A stretch of DNA of 64,000 nt, taken from NCBI GenBank assembly GCA_947088135.1, contig CAMUFJ010000001.1, forward strand, positions 1 to 64,000, written 5' to 3'. The stretch comes from an uncultured Clostridia bacterium. GTDB taxonomy: Bacteria; Bacillota; Clostridia; Christensenellales; Borkfalkiaceae. A program made the position numbers and the translations under genes. The number at the start of each line of letters is the position of its first letter. Position 1 is the first letter of the stretch. The notes below the pieces were generated by a model that made no database searches, was not told the DNA's origin, and saw only the letters and a list, made by a program, of their open reading frames with translations. Of the stretch, positions 50,069 to 58,841 are shown piece after piece.

Positions 50069-50097
50069 AAAAAATCCGCAATCAAGCGGATTTTTTC
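50069..50097 (-). terminator. Bidirectional-looking terminator after ispH/S1, overlapping htpG promoter region
   Basis: AAAATCCGC / GCGGATTTT with a 6-nt loop and T runs on both strands. On the minus strand it is followed at once by TATAAT (50059-50064 region), a possible htpG -10. Confidence 0.8.
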
Positions 50098-50112
50098 TAT
50101 TTTTTTTAACTA

Positions 50113-52260
50113 TTACTTGTTTTCGTCGCTGCCGAGAAGCTCCGCAATGGACGCGCCGCCGAAGCCGCCTTCGCTCCACTCTCTGAAATCTTCTTCCGAG
50201 CCGTACTCGCTGTGGCTGCCGCCGCGCTTACCGCCCTTTTTCTTGCCTCCCTTGCCGGCATTCTCGCTGCGCTCTTGAATGTATTCCACCTCGGGAGGAG
50301 TCTGCAACGCCTTGATCGAAAGGGTGATTTTACGCTCGTCGGGGTTAAACGCAAGGATCTGCGCGTCGATTTCCTGCCCGATGCTGAGAACGGACGTGGG
50401 ATTTTCAAGCCACTCGTGAGAAATCTGCGAAACGTGAACCAAACCGTCGATTCCCTTTTCAAGCTCAACAAACGCGCCGAAAGGAACGATACGAACGACC
50501 TTTCCGTGAACGACGTCGCCCTCCGCATATTTGTCTGCGGCAAGATCCCAAGGCTGAGGCTGCAACTGCTTGTAGCCGATGGAAACCTTCTTGTTCTCTC
50601 TATCGATGCGAAGCACCTTGAACTCGTAGTGCTTACCGATTTCAAGCACGTCTTTTACTTCTTTTACGCCCGTCCAAGACAAGTCGGAAATGTGCGCGAG
50701 GCAATCGAAGCCGCCAACGGAAACGAACGCGCCGAAAGAAGTCGTTCTTTCAACCTTACCCTCTACAACGTCGCCCACCTGAATGGAATCGAAGAAAGCG
50801 TTATCCTTTTCCGCTTTCGCCGCTTCTCTTGCAATGCGCTCCGCTTCCAAAATAACGCGCTGGGAAGCGATGATCTCTTTTCTGCGCTCGCGACGAATCT
50901 CGATCAGTTTCAAACGGAGCTTTTTGCCCGTGAATTTGTCAAGCTCGCGCACGTAACCCTCGCGGATTTCTCTCGCGGGAACAAACACGGGATAGGTTCC
51001 GAGCTCGGCAGTCAAACCGCCCTTATTGAAGCCCGTGCAAGTAACGGTAAATTCCTTACCTGCCTCGATATCCTTCAAAAGAGCTTCTTCTTCCTTAACC
51101 TTTTTAACGGCCTTTTCGGAAAGCTTTACCTTGGGAGCGGTTTCCACGACCATCGTTTCGATGTTCTCTTCCACTCTATTTGCGTATTTCTCGCGGGTGT
51201 ACTCGTCGCAATCGAGATCGGCTTTGTCAATCAGAATTTCGCCCTTACCGGAAACGGAAACATAAATTCCCTCGTCACGGGCGGACACGATTTTGACGGA
51301 AAGAATCTGTCCCTTACGGTAACGGACTTCCCGATCGATGTCCTCCACAACCTCCGCCATTGTCGGCGTTGCTACGCTCTCCGTAGCCGTCTTCTCAACG
51401 ACTTCTTCCGTCGCCTTCCGTACTTCCGCGTTGTTTTCTGCCATCTTACAAAGAACCTCCTGAGTCTGCCAATCGGGTGTGCTTGCCCCGGCTATGACAC
51501 CGACTCTTTTAAAAAATTTAATTTTTTCATATTTGAAATCGTCCGCACGCTCCAAGCGAATGACGCACTTGCAGTGCGCAGACGCGATTTCCCTCAGCTT
51601 ATCGGTATTGCTGCTGTTGCGACCGCCGATGACGAGAACAGCGTCGGATATCCGCGCAAGTTCTTCCGCCTCTTTTTGTCTGCATACAGTAGTATAACAA
51701 ATTGTCTTAAAAATCTCAACTGATTTTAGACACTCTTTTTGAAGATTTTCGGTAATTTTTAAAAATCTTTCTTCGGAAAAGGTTGTTTGAGCCACAACTG
51801 CCACCGATTTTCCCCGTAAAACCGAAAAATCGTCCTCTTCCGACGAGAAAACGTAACTCTTGCCTAAGCACCAACCGATCAAGCCCTGCACTTCGGGATG
51901 CTCCCTATGCCCGATAATGACGACCGTCTTCCCCTCCGCACTCTTCCGTTCTACGATCTCCTGAGTGCGGTGAACGAACGAGCACGTGCAGTCGATAATG
52001 CGAATTTTCCTCTCCTCGCATTCCTTATATATAGACAGCCCGACACCGTGCGAGCGGACGATGAGCGTCGCCCCGTCGGGCACTCCGCTCAGTTCGGTTA
52101 CGGTCACGATCCCGCGCTCGGAGATTTTCTTTACGACTTCGCCGTTGTGGATCAGCTCGCCGAGCACGTAGGCGTTTTCCGCGGGAATGGACATTGCCGT
52201 GTCTACGGCGTGCTTGACTCCCACGCAAAATCCGCAGCTCTTCGCCACTAAAACCTGCAT
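50113..52260 (-). CDS. ispH: Bifunctional 4-hydroxy-3-methylbut-2-enyl diphosphate reductase / ribosomal protein S1
   Basis: The N-terminal ~285 residues are IspH, the last enzyme of the MEP pathway, a 4Fe-4S reductase producing IPP and DMAPP. The three cluster Cys lie in GFCVGVKHAV, DCTCSFVHRTQ and KTICYTTVCRQ. GELIHNGEVV and RSHGVG are conserved. From about residue 310 there are four S1 RNA-binding repeats, the last two with SFGAFVSVGGFDCLAHISDL and PFGAFVELEKGIDGLVHVS. The fusion is known in Clostridia. The start overlaps the plsC stop (TGATG). Length 715 aa. Confidence 0.95.
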   Translation of the reverse strand: MQVLVAKSCGFCVGVKHAVDTAMSIPAENAYVLGELIHNGEVVKKISERGIVTVTELSGVPDGATLIVRSHGVGLSIYKECEERKIRIIDCTCSFVHRTQEIVERKSAEGKTVVIIGHREHPEVQGLIGWCLGKSYVFSSEEDDFSVLRGKSVAVVAQTTFSEERFLKITENLQKECLKSVEIFKTICYTTVCRQKEAEELARISDAVLVIGGRNSSNTDKLREIASAHCKCVIRLERADDFKYEKIKFFKRVGVIAGASTPDWQTQEVLCKMAENNAEVRKATEEVVEKTATESVATPTMAEVVEDIDREVRYRKGQILSVKIVSARDEGIYVSVSGKGEILIDKADLDCDEYTREKYANRVEENIETMVVETAPKVKLSEKAVKKVKEEEALLKDIEAGKEFTVTCTGFNKGGLTAELGTYPVFVPAREIREGYVRELDKFTGKKLRLKLIEIRRERRKEIIASQRVILEAERIAREAAKAEKDNAFFDSIQVGDVVEGKVERTTSFGAFVSVGGFDCLAHISDLSWTGVKEVKDVLEIGKHYEFKVLRIDRENKKVSIGYKQLQPQPWDLAADKYAEGDVVHGKVVRIVPFGAFVELEKGIDGLVHVSQISHEWLENPTSVLSIGQEIDAQILAFNPDERKITLSIKALQTPPEVEYIQERSENAGKGGKKKGGKRGGSHSEYGSEEDFREWSEGGFGGASIAELLGSDENK

Positions 52261-53051
52261 CAGCCCTTTTCCTTCTTCTTTTTATTCTTTTTTTTGTTCT
52301 TCTTTTCCGCAAGCATGGCACGATGCTCGGCGCGCAACTCGTAGAGCCTGTTTTTCAATTTTTCCTCTGCCTCGGCGTAATCCTCGGGAGTCAACTTCCT
52401 GTCGTAATACTCGCTCAGTTCCATCGGTTCGCCAAACACGACGTGCGTCATATGAAAGAGGCGCGGGCGGGAGCAAATGACAAAGGGAATAATGGGCGTT
52501 TTGGTTTTAATGGCAAAAATCGCCGCACCGCCGTGAAAAGGCAAAAATTCCTCTCCCGAACCGCGATTCCGCGTACCCTCGGGAAAAAGCGACACCTTTT
52601 CTCCGTTCCGAAGCACTTTCATGGCGTCCATGATCGTGCGCACGTCGGAGCCATCGCGCATTGCGCCGATTGCACCCAGTCTGCGCGCAATGTAGCCCAC
52701 AACGGGAGCTTCGAGGATCGATTGCTTGGAAAGGAAGTGAATCCCCTCCTTCGTTGTGCGGGCAACGTAGAATATGTCGAACATATGCAAGTGGTTCCCC
52801 ACATATATATATGCGCCCGGCCCCACTTTCTTGTATCCGTACATTTTAAAAGGATACAAAAAACGGTGAATGGGATACCCGATAAAGCGCAAAAAGTTCA
52901 TAAAAGGCATTTTGTGCAAGCCTTTTTTATTGGCGGGCACGATCAGCCGATACTGCTTTGCCCACTTTTTTTGCTTTTTCTCACGCCTTTTGCGCGCTTT
53001 TTCCGCTTTTTTTTGTTGTTTCGGCGTCAGTTCCGCCTTCGTTTCGTCCAT
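52260..53051 (-). CDS. plsC: 1-Acyl-sn-glycerol-3-phosphate acyltransferase (PlsC) with Lys-rich ends
   Basis: Membrane-associated acyltransferase making phosphatidic acid. Catalytic NHxxxxD in NHLHMFDIFYVAR and the substrate motif FPEGTRNRGSGEE are present. Length 263 aa. Both termini are strongly basic: about 45 N-terminal residues rich in Lys/Arg (KKAEKARKRREKKQKKW) and a C-terminal KKNKKKNKKKKEKG. The start directly follows the cmk stop. It lies in a cmk-plsC-ispH/S1 operon, a conserved order in Clostridia. Confidence 0.92.
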   Translation of the reverse strand: MDETKAELTPKQQKKAEKARKRREKKQKKWAKQYRLIVPANKKGLHKMPFMNFLRFIGYPIHRFLYPFKMYGYKKVGPGAYIYVGNHLHMFDIFYVARTTKEGIHFLSKQSILEAPVVGYIARRLGAIGAMRDGSDVRTIMDAMKVLRNGEKVSLFPEGTRNRGSGEEFLPFHGGAAIFAIKTKTPIIPFVICSRPRLFHMTHVVFGEPMELSEYYDRKLTPEDYAEAEEKLKNRLYELRAEHRAMLAEKKNKKKNKKKKEKG

Positions 53052-54059
53052 TTAAATCCGCTCCTGAATCTTGCTCTTTAAAAAAGCAAGCACCTCTTCA
53101 ATCGACATGGAAGAAGTGTCTATCTCCTCCGCGTCCTCAGCCCTCTTCAAGGGAGCAAATTCGCGGGAAGAATCTTGCTCGTCCCGCAAAACGATCTCCG
53201 CTTTGAGCTTTTCCAAATCCACCTCGTAGCCCTTTGCTTTGAGCTCGTCAAAGCGACGCTTGGCTCTCACGTCTGCACTTGCAGTGAGAAAAAACTTGAA
53301 ATCTGCGGCAGGCAATACGTAAGTGCCGATGTCCCTGCCGTCCAAAACGCAGGAGATCCGCCCCGCGATTTCACGCTGTTTCTCCACCATTTTGATGCGC
53401 ACGCAGGGATATTTGGACACGGTGGAAGCCGCCATCGAAACGCGCGGCTCGCGAATTTCTTCGGAAACGTCAAGTCCGTCCAGAATCGTGCGTTGACCGC
53501 CGTTTGCATAATCGATATCGAGGGATAAACCATGCATGAGCTCGCAAATCGCAACTTCGTCGTTTAAGTCCGCACCCTCTTTTAAAGCCTTTAACGCGCA
53601 AGCACGATACATCGCGCCCGTATCGAGATACAATATTTTATAATCGCGGGCAAGCCGCTTGGCAAGCGTGGATTTTCCGCTTCCCGCAGGACCGTCGATG
53701 GCAATATTGATTTTCTTCGTAATATCTTTTCTCAAAGACAGTGCGCCGCGCAAATAGACGTGTTTGGGCTGAATATTCTTTTCCACGAAAATCATCACGC
53801 GGATACAAAGCTGCAACCCGCCTTCTATATCGGGCTCTACGGCGGAAAACAGCGAACAGCCCTCGAAACCCGCTTCGCGCGCCGCCTTTGCAGGATAATA
53901 CGAATGAATATCCGACGTGCTCGAAAATACGATGCTGAGGATCTCTTCCCGCTTGATTTCGTTTTGGGAAACGACCTCTGCCAAAAGCTCCTTTACTGCG
54001 TTGCGGATTTCCGTTTTGTCGTCGCAGAGAATCGTCGTTGCGCCGCGAATTACCGTCAT
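53052..54059 (-). CDS. cmk: AroH-type chorismate mutase fused to cytidylate kinase
   Basis: Residues 1-112 resemble the AroH chorismate mutase that makes prephenate: VIRGATTILCDD with the active-site Arg, FSSTSDIHSYYPAKAAREAG, and QPKHVYLRGAL near its end. From about residue 115 the protein is (d)CMP kinase: Walker A IDGPAGSGKSTLAKRLA, YLDTGAMYRACAL and LDGRDIGTYVLP. The reading frame is continuous at the junction (LRKDITKKINIAIDG). Total 335 aa equals the sum of a normal AroH (~120) and Cmk (~220). First gene of its operon. Confidence 0.9.
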   Translation of the reverse strand: MTVIRGATTILCDDKTEIRNAVKELLAEVVSQNEIKREEILSIVFSSTSDIHSYYPAKAAREAGFEGCSLFSAVEPDIEGGLQLCIRVMIFVEKNIQPKHVYLRGALSLRKDITKKINIAIDGPAGSGKSTLAKRLARDYKILYLDTGAMYRACALKALKEGADLNDEVAICELMHGLSLDIDYANGGQRTILDGLDVSEEIREPRVSMAASTVSKYPCVRIKMVEKQREIAGRISCVLDGRDIGTYVLPAADFKFFLTASADVRAKRRFDELKAKGYEVDLEKLKAEIVLRDEQDSSREFAPLKRAEDAEEIDTSSMSIEEVLAFLKSKIQERI

Positions 54060-54135
54060 GTCAAGTCCTCCAAAAGTATAAAAAAAGTATAGTAAAAAAC
54101 CGTTAGAATGTCAAGCAAAACAACAAAATAGTTAT

Positions 54136-54164
54136 ATTATGTCTGACATAGTACTATGCAAAAT
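54136..54164 (-). repeat. Dispersed repeat, copy C (intergenic)
   Basis: 29-nt sequence, on the minus strand identical to copy B inside dxs. It contains the inverted repeat TATGTC-A-GACATA and lies just after the yhiN stop. Confidence 0.8.
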
Positions 54165-54166
54165 TA

Positions 54167-55387
54167 CTATATTATCGTATTTCCCGCCAAAAATCCCGTT
54201 GAGAACGCAATTTGCAAGTTAAATCCGCCCGTAAATGCGTCTACGTCCAAAACTTCGCCGCAAAAGCGCAACCCAGCAATCCGTTTACTCTCCATCGTTT
54301 TAGGATTGATTTCTTTTACGTCCACTCCGCCCGCCGTGACGACCGCTTCACTAAATCCCCGCAAGGACTTTGGCGTAAGCGGGAACGCTTTTAAAGCGCG
54401 CAACAATCCTTCCCGCATCTGCCTTGTAACGGAGTTCGCGCGTACGTCGGGCGAAATCCCTGCGTGTTTGAGGAGGCACGCACCGAGACCGACCGGCAAC
54501 AGTCCTTTGACAATATTTTTCAAGCTTTCGTTTTTGCGTTCGCCGAAATCCCGTAACAGCCTTGCATTCAGCGTCTTTTCGTCGAGTGCAGGTTTGAAAT
54601 CGATCGTAAACGAAACTTCACGCAACGGTATACGGTTGATTTCCGCAGAAAGCGAAAGCACGAGAGGACCGCTGATGCCGTAATGCGTAATTAGCATTTC
54701 CCCCATGCGCGACGAAATGATTTTCCCGCCGTGTTTTGCCGTGAGAACGACGTTTTTCAAGGAAATTCCCTGCGCCGAAGAAAGATCTTCGCCGACCGCT
54801 ATCCCCACCAGGGAGGGAACGGGAGAAACAAGTGAATGCCCCGCTTCCGCCGCAAAGCGATATCCGTCGCCGGTAGAGCCAGTAGCGGGATAGGAAATTC
54901 CGCCCGTCGCCACAATCACGCAATCGCATTCATGAACGCATCCGTTTGAAATCACGCCCGTCACAGCATTGTTTTCGATCGTTATACGCTCCACAGTTTC
55001 ATTGAGCCGTACTTCTGCCCCGACGCTTCTGCACGCCCGTTCCAAGGTCTTGGTGACGTCGCTCGCGTGGTCGGTAATAGGAAAAACGCGATTACCGCGC
55101 TCCACTTTGAGCGGTAAACCAAACGCTTCCATAAAGGACATGGTTCGTTCCGCAGGAAAAGCGTATGCCGCACCCGTCATAAATTTGCTTCCGTGAACGA
55201 CATTCTGCAAAAAAACATCGGGCGGGCAGTCGTTGGTGAGATTGCACCGCCCCTTTCCCGTGATATATATTTTTTTGCCCAGCTTTTCGTTTTTTTCGAG
55301 GAGGAGCGTTTCGTTTCCGTTTTTCGCGCTCGCATAAGCCGCCATGAGCCCAGACGCGCCGCCCCCTATCACAATCACCCGCTTCAC
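54167..55387 (-). CDS. HI0933/YhiN-family FAD-dependent oxidoreductase
   Basis: Flavoprotein of the HI0933-like (YhiN/BaiN) family, function not firmly known. The N-terminal dinucleotide fold VIVIGGGASGLMAAYA is followed by GKKIYITGKGRCNLTND, the family signature. ATGGISYPATGSTGDGY and the C-terminal GGFNLQIAFSTGFLAG (FAD contact) are present. The GTG at 55387 is chosen because AAGGTGGAAGCC precedes it and its G overlaps the stop of the small upstream ORF (GTGA); another GTG at 55396 is possible. Length about 406 aa. Confidence 0.88.
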   Translation of the reverse strand: MKRVIVIGGGASGLMAAYASAKNGNETLLLEKNEKLGKKIYITGKGRCNLTNDCPPDVFLQNVVHGSKFMTGAAYAFPAERTMSFMEAFGLPLKVERGNRVFPITDHASDVTKTLERACRSVGAEVRLNETVERITIENNAVTGVISNGCVHECDCVIVATGGISYPATGSTGDGYRFAAEAGHSLVSPVPSLVGIAVGEDLSSAQGISLKNVVLTAKHGGKIISSRMGEMLITHYGISGPLVLSLSAEINRIPLREVSFTIDFKPALDEKTLNARLLRDFGERKNESLKNIVKGLLPVGLGACLLKHAGISPDVRANSVTRQMREGLLRALKAFPLTPKSLRGFSEAVVTAGGVDVKEINPKTMESKRIAGLRFCGEVLDVDAFTGGFNLQIAFSTGFLAGNTII

Positions 55388-55527
55388 GGCTTCCACCTTT
55401 CAAGCAAACCGTTCGCTATCAAATTGATGTTAAATCCGACTGCACATCCCGCTCGAGAGAATGCCGAGGCGAGAGTCCGTAGACCCTCGCCTTCGATTCC
55501 GTCGTCATTTGTCAATAATCGTTTCAT
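55384..55527 (-). pseudogene. surE N-terminal remnant (47-aa ORF)
   Basis: Reads MKRLLTNDDGIEGEGLRTLA then SAFSRAGCAV, matching the start of 5'/3'-nucleotidase SurE, whose metal-site motif is LLTNDDGIxAxGL. The rest (GFNINLIANGLLERWKP, stop) is not SurE, so ~200 codons are missing. It starts 9 nt after the oadA stop and its stop overlaps the yhiN start, so it is in the operon and may be translated. Its tail weakly resembles the C-terminal GFNLQIAF segment of the neighbouring flavoprotein, hinting at a deletion fusion (speculative). Confidence 0.65.
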
Positions 55528-55536
55528 GATCTCAAT

Positions 55537-56955
55537 TTAAACGGGATACACGCCCGTTTTCGCCAAGTCGTTATCCACACCCTCGTTCTTTGCTTTTCTC
55601 CACTTGAAGAAATTCTCCGCAACCTCGGGGAAAGAAGCATAGGACAAAACGTCCTCTTCCTGCGTGTAATAACCCTTTTCCACAACCTCGGCTTTGAGCT
55701 TTTCATACTCGGGCGCAAGATCGTCTGCGGGGCGATAGGTGATACGCTTTTCACCCTTTAATACAATTTTCGCGACCTCTTCATCGATCGGCATAGGAAG
55801 CTGACCGTATTTCCCCGCGAACAAGTCGCGCGTTTCCTTCGTGACCATTTTATAGCGTTCACCCATAACAACGTTCATAACGGCTTGCGTACCGACGATT
55901 TGCGAACTGGGCGTAACGAGCGGCGGATAACCGCAATCCTTGCGGACGTTTGGCACTTCCGCGAGCACTTCGGGAAGCTTCTCCTCTTTGCCTGCCTTTT
56001 TGAGCTGATTCATGAGGTTGGAAAGCATTCCGCCGGGCACTTGATAGATGAGCGTGTTGACGTCCACTTGGCGCACCTTGGGGTTGAGCGAGCCCTCTTT
56101 TTCGAGCTCCGCGGCAACTTTTTTGAAGTGTGCCGCAATCGGAATAAGCTTTTCGAGCGAAATACCCGTATCGAATTCCGTCCCTTTAAGCGTTGCAACA
56201 AGCGGTTCCGTAGCGGGCTGAGAAGTCCCGTTTGCAAGCGGCGAAAGCGCGGTATCGACAATGTCCACCCCCGCCTGAATCGCCATGAGATTAACCATAT
56301 CTCCCGTACCCGTCGTGTTGTGGGTGTGCAAATGAATCTTCGTTTCGGGGCGAAGCTCCTTTTTGAGCGCCGATACAAGTTCGTATGCGTCGAACGGCAA
56401 CAAAAGGTTTGCCATGTCCTTGATGCAGATATTGTCCGCACCCATGCTTTCGTAAGTCTTTGCAAGCTTCACGAAATATTCGAGCGTATGAACGGGGCTC
56501 GTGGTGTAAGAAATCGCCGCCTCGCATACCCCCTCATACTTCTCGCCGTATTTTTTGATCGCCTTCATAGACGCTTCGATGTTTCTCGGATCGTTGAGCG
56601 CGTCGAATACGCGAATCACGCGGACGCCGTTCTCAAAAGATTTCTCTACGACCTTTTCCACAAGATCGTCCGCATAATTACGATAGCCGAGCAAATTTTG
56701 TCCGCGCAAGAGCATTTGAATGGGCGTCTTTTTCAAATATTTCCGAAGCGTACGCAAACGCTCCCACGGATCTTCGTTCAAAAAGCGCATACAGGAATCG
56801 AACGTCGCGCCGCCCCAGCCTTCGAGAGAATAATAACCGATATCGTCGAGCTGTTCAAGCACGGGAATCATCTGCTCCGTGCGCATACGCGTTGCCGCGT
56901 GCGATTGGTGCGCGTCACGCAGAATTGTATCCATGATCATTACTTTTTTAGCCAT
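55537..56955 (-). CDS. oadA: Oxaloacetate decarboxylase alpha subunit / 5S carboxyltransferase
   Basis: Biotin-dependent carboxyltransferase acting on oxaloacetate/pyruvate. The DTILRDAHQSHAATRM metal motif, LRGQNLLGYRNYADD, the metal-binding HLHTHNTTGTGDMV and the carbamylated-Lys region CIKDMANLL are typical. Length 472 aa; it ends before a biotin domain, which is supplied by the separate BCCP gene. It is the last recognised subunit gene of the cluster. Confidence 0.92.
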   Translation of the reverse strand: MAKKVMIMDTILRDAHQSHAATRMRTEQMIPVLEQLDDIGYYSLEGWGGATFDSCMRFLNEDPWERLRTLRKYLKKTPIQMLLRGQNLLGYRNYADDLVEKVVEKSFENGVRVIRVFDALNDPRNIEASMKAIKKYGEKYEGVCEAAISYTTSPVHTLEYFVKLAKTYESMGADNICIKDMANLLLPFDAYELVSALKKELRPETKIHLHTHNTTGTGDMVNLMAIQAGVDIVDTALSPLANGTSQPATEPLVATLKGTEFDTGISLEKLIPIAAHFKKVAAELEKEGSLNPKVRQVDVNTLIYQVPGGMLSNLMNQLKKAGKEEKLPEVLAEVPNVRKDCGYPPLVTPSSQIVGTQAVMNVVMGERYKMVTKETRDLFAGKYGQLPMPIDEEVAKIVLKGEKRITYRPADDLAPEYEKLKAEVVEKGYYTQEEDVLSYASFPEVAENFFKWRKAKNEGVDNDLAKTGVYPV

Positions 56956-57003
56956 AATTAACTCCGTTGCGGGAAAACCCGCGTAACTCGTTTTACTAAT
57001 TTA

Positions 57004-58455
57004 TCAACCGAAGCACGCAAGCAGGATACCTGCCGCCAAAGCCGAACCGATAACCCCCGCCACATTGGGTCCCATAGCGTGCATCAGCAAATGGTTCTGA
57101 GGATCGGTTTCCCGCCCGACGTCCTCCGAAATACGCGCCGCCATAGGCACCGCCGAAACGCCCGCCGAACCGATAAGAGGATTGATTTGTCCTTTCGTGA
57201 CCTTGCACATAAGTTTGGCAACGAGAAGTCCGCCGATCGTTCCGAGATAGAATGCGATGATACCGATTGCAAGAATCCCAAGCGTTTGCGCGGAAAGGAA
57301 AATTTCCCCCTTCGCCTTGCAACCGACGGCGATCCCCAAGAAAATAGTGACCGTATTGATAAGTCCGTTTTGCGCCTGCGAGGAAAGCCGTTCCACCACG
57401 CCCGACTCACGGAACAAATTGCCGAGCATCAGCATGCCGAGAAGCGGAATCGCGTCCGGCAACAATAACCCCACAACCAAAGTCACCGCCACGGGGAAAA
57501 TGATTTTCTCCGCTTTGGAAACTTGCCGCAACGGCTTCATGCGAATCGCGCGCTCCTTTTTGGTGGTAAGCAACCGCATAACGGGTTTTTGAATTGCGGG
57601 GATAAGCGCCATGTACGAGTACGCCGCGATTGCGATTGTAGGAACAAGGTTCTCCGCAAGCATTTTGGAAACATAGATCGCAGTAGGGCCGTCCGCACCG
57701 CCGATGATAGCGATCGCCGCAGCCGCCGCCCCCGTAAAGCCGAGGAGCACGGCGCCGAAGAGCGCCACGAAAATACCGAACTGCGCGCCCGCGCCGATGA
57801 GCATACTCTTGGGGTTTGCGATCAAAGGACCGAAGTCGGTCATTGCGCCGATTCCAAGGAAAATGAGCGGGGGATAAATAACCTTATCAACGCCGTAGTA
57901 GAGATACCACAAGAGTCCGCGCCCCGTTACCGATTCATAGGTTTCGAGCAAAACGATCGTATTGCTGTTGAAGGTCGTCACCCCTTCCGCAACCGCGCCT
58001 TGAATGTAGCCCGATAAGGAATACAGTGCGTTAAACTCCGAATACGACATAGTAGACGCAACGCCGTTTTTCAAAGCTTCGAAATCCGCATAATACGTCA
58101 CGATATCGCTTTGCAAAAATCCGTCGCGAATATAAATCAACGCATCGGGGTTTCCGTTCAATACGTATGCCCCAACGTTTTCGATTTCGCCTTGAATACC
58201 AAGCGTGAGCGACGTATCGGGCGTTTCGTATCTACCCCACAAAATTGCTTCCGCTCCCGGCAAATTGATCAGAAACATTCCGAACGCAATGGGGAGCAAG
58301 AGCATCGGCTCGTACTTTTTCACTATGGCAAGAAACATGAGCACGAAAGAGATGAGCAGCATAACGTAGTTCTGCCACCCTCCCTGAGAAATGCCCATGG
58401 ACTCCCATAGGTTGGAAAAGATCGATCCGACCTCAATCAATAAATTACTTTGCAT
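57004..58455 (-). CDS. oadB: Sodium-translocating decarboxylase beta subunit with extra extracytoplasmic insert
   Basis: Integral membrane subunit (OadB/MmdB/GcdB family) that decarboxylates carboxybiotin and exports Na+. It shows LIFLGIGAMTDFGPLIANPK, GGADGPTAIYVSKML with Na+-site residues, and GSAGVSAVPMAARISEDVG. Length 483 aa versus ~375-430. The excess is a ~110-residue soluble, Tyr/Ser/Asn-rich insert at about 70-170 (containing YVLNGNPDALIYIRDGFLQ) between the first helices and the conserved core. Confidence 0.92.
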   Translation of the reverse strand: MQSNLLIEVGSIFSNLWESMGISQGGWQNYVMLLISFVLMFLAIVKKYEPMLLLPIAFGMFLINLPGAEAILWGRYETPDTSLTLGIQGEIENVGAYVLNGNPDALIYIRDGFLQSDIVTYYADFEALKNGVASTMSYSEFNALYSLSGYIQGAVAEGVTTFNSNTIVLLETYESVTGRGLLWYLYYGVDKVIYPPLIFLGIGAMTDFGPLIANPKSMLIGAGAQFGIFVALFGAVLLGFTGAAAAAIAIIGGADGPTAIYVSKMLAENLVPTIAIAAYSYMALIPAIQKPVMRLLTTKKERAIRMKPLRQVSKAEKIIFPVAVTLVVGLLLPDAIPLLGMLMLGNLFRESGVVERLSSQAQNGLINTVTIFLGIAVGCKAKGEIFLSAQTLGILAIGIIAFYLGTIGGLLVAKLMCKVTKGQINPLIGSAGVSAVPMAARISEDVGRETDPQNHLLMHAMGPNVAGVIGSALAAGILLACFG

Positions 58456-58471
58456 GAAACGCTCCGTAAAA

Positions 58472-58825
58472 TCAGGAAATTACCGCGAGTACGGCGTCAG
58501 ACTCCACATTTGCACCCTTCGCCACATTCACTGTTACCGTACCGTCGCAGGGCGCAGTAATGTCGTTATCCATTTTCATGGCTTCAAGCACGAGAATCGG
58601 CTGATCTTTCTTCACCTGCGCACCGTTCTGCACGAGCACGTTTTTGATAAGACCGGGGAAAGGAGAAACGACCTTCGTCCCCGTCGCGCTTGCCGCCGGC
58701 GCAGCCGCCGCTGCGGGCGCAGACGCCGCAAGCGGAACAGCAGTTTTGGGAGATTCGGTCGCCCCGACCTCGTCTACGCCTACTTCGTATTGTTTTCCGT
58801 TTACCGTAATAATAAAGTTACGCAT
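58472..58825 (-). CDS. Biotin carboxyl carrier protein subunit
   Basis: Carries the carboxyl group on biotin between carboxyltransferase and OadB. The biotinylation motif VLEAMKMDNDI is at about residues 81-91; an Ala/Pro-rich flexible linker (APAAAAAPAASA) joins it to a short N-terminal segment. Length 117 aa. It lies between oadG and oadB. Confidence 0.94.
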   Translation of the reverse strand: MRNFIITVNGKQYEVGVDEVGATESPKTAVPLAASAPAAAAAPAASATGTKVVSPFPGLIKNVLVQNGAQVKKDQPILVLEAMKMDNDITAPCDGTVTVNVAKGANVESDAVLAVIS

Positions 58826-58841
58826 TTTTTATCGCTCCCGA

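Noticed and set aside
50212..51723. 503-aa plus-strand ORF opposite ispH/S1
   Set aside because: The minus-strand gene has full family motifs; the plus frame has no domain and no start signal.
55885..56961. 358-aa plus-strand ORF opposite oadA
   Set aside because: Antisense shadow of a well-identified gene, Arg/His-rich composition typical of such shadows.
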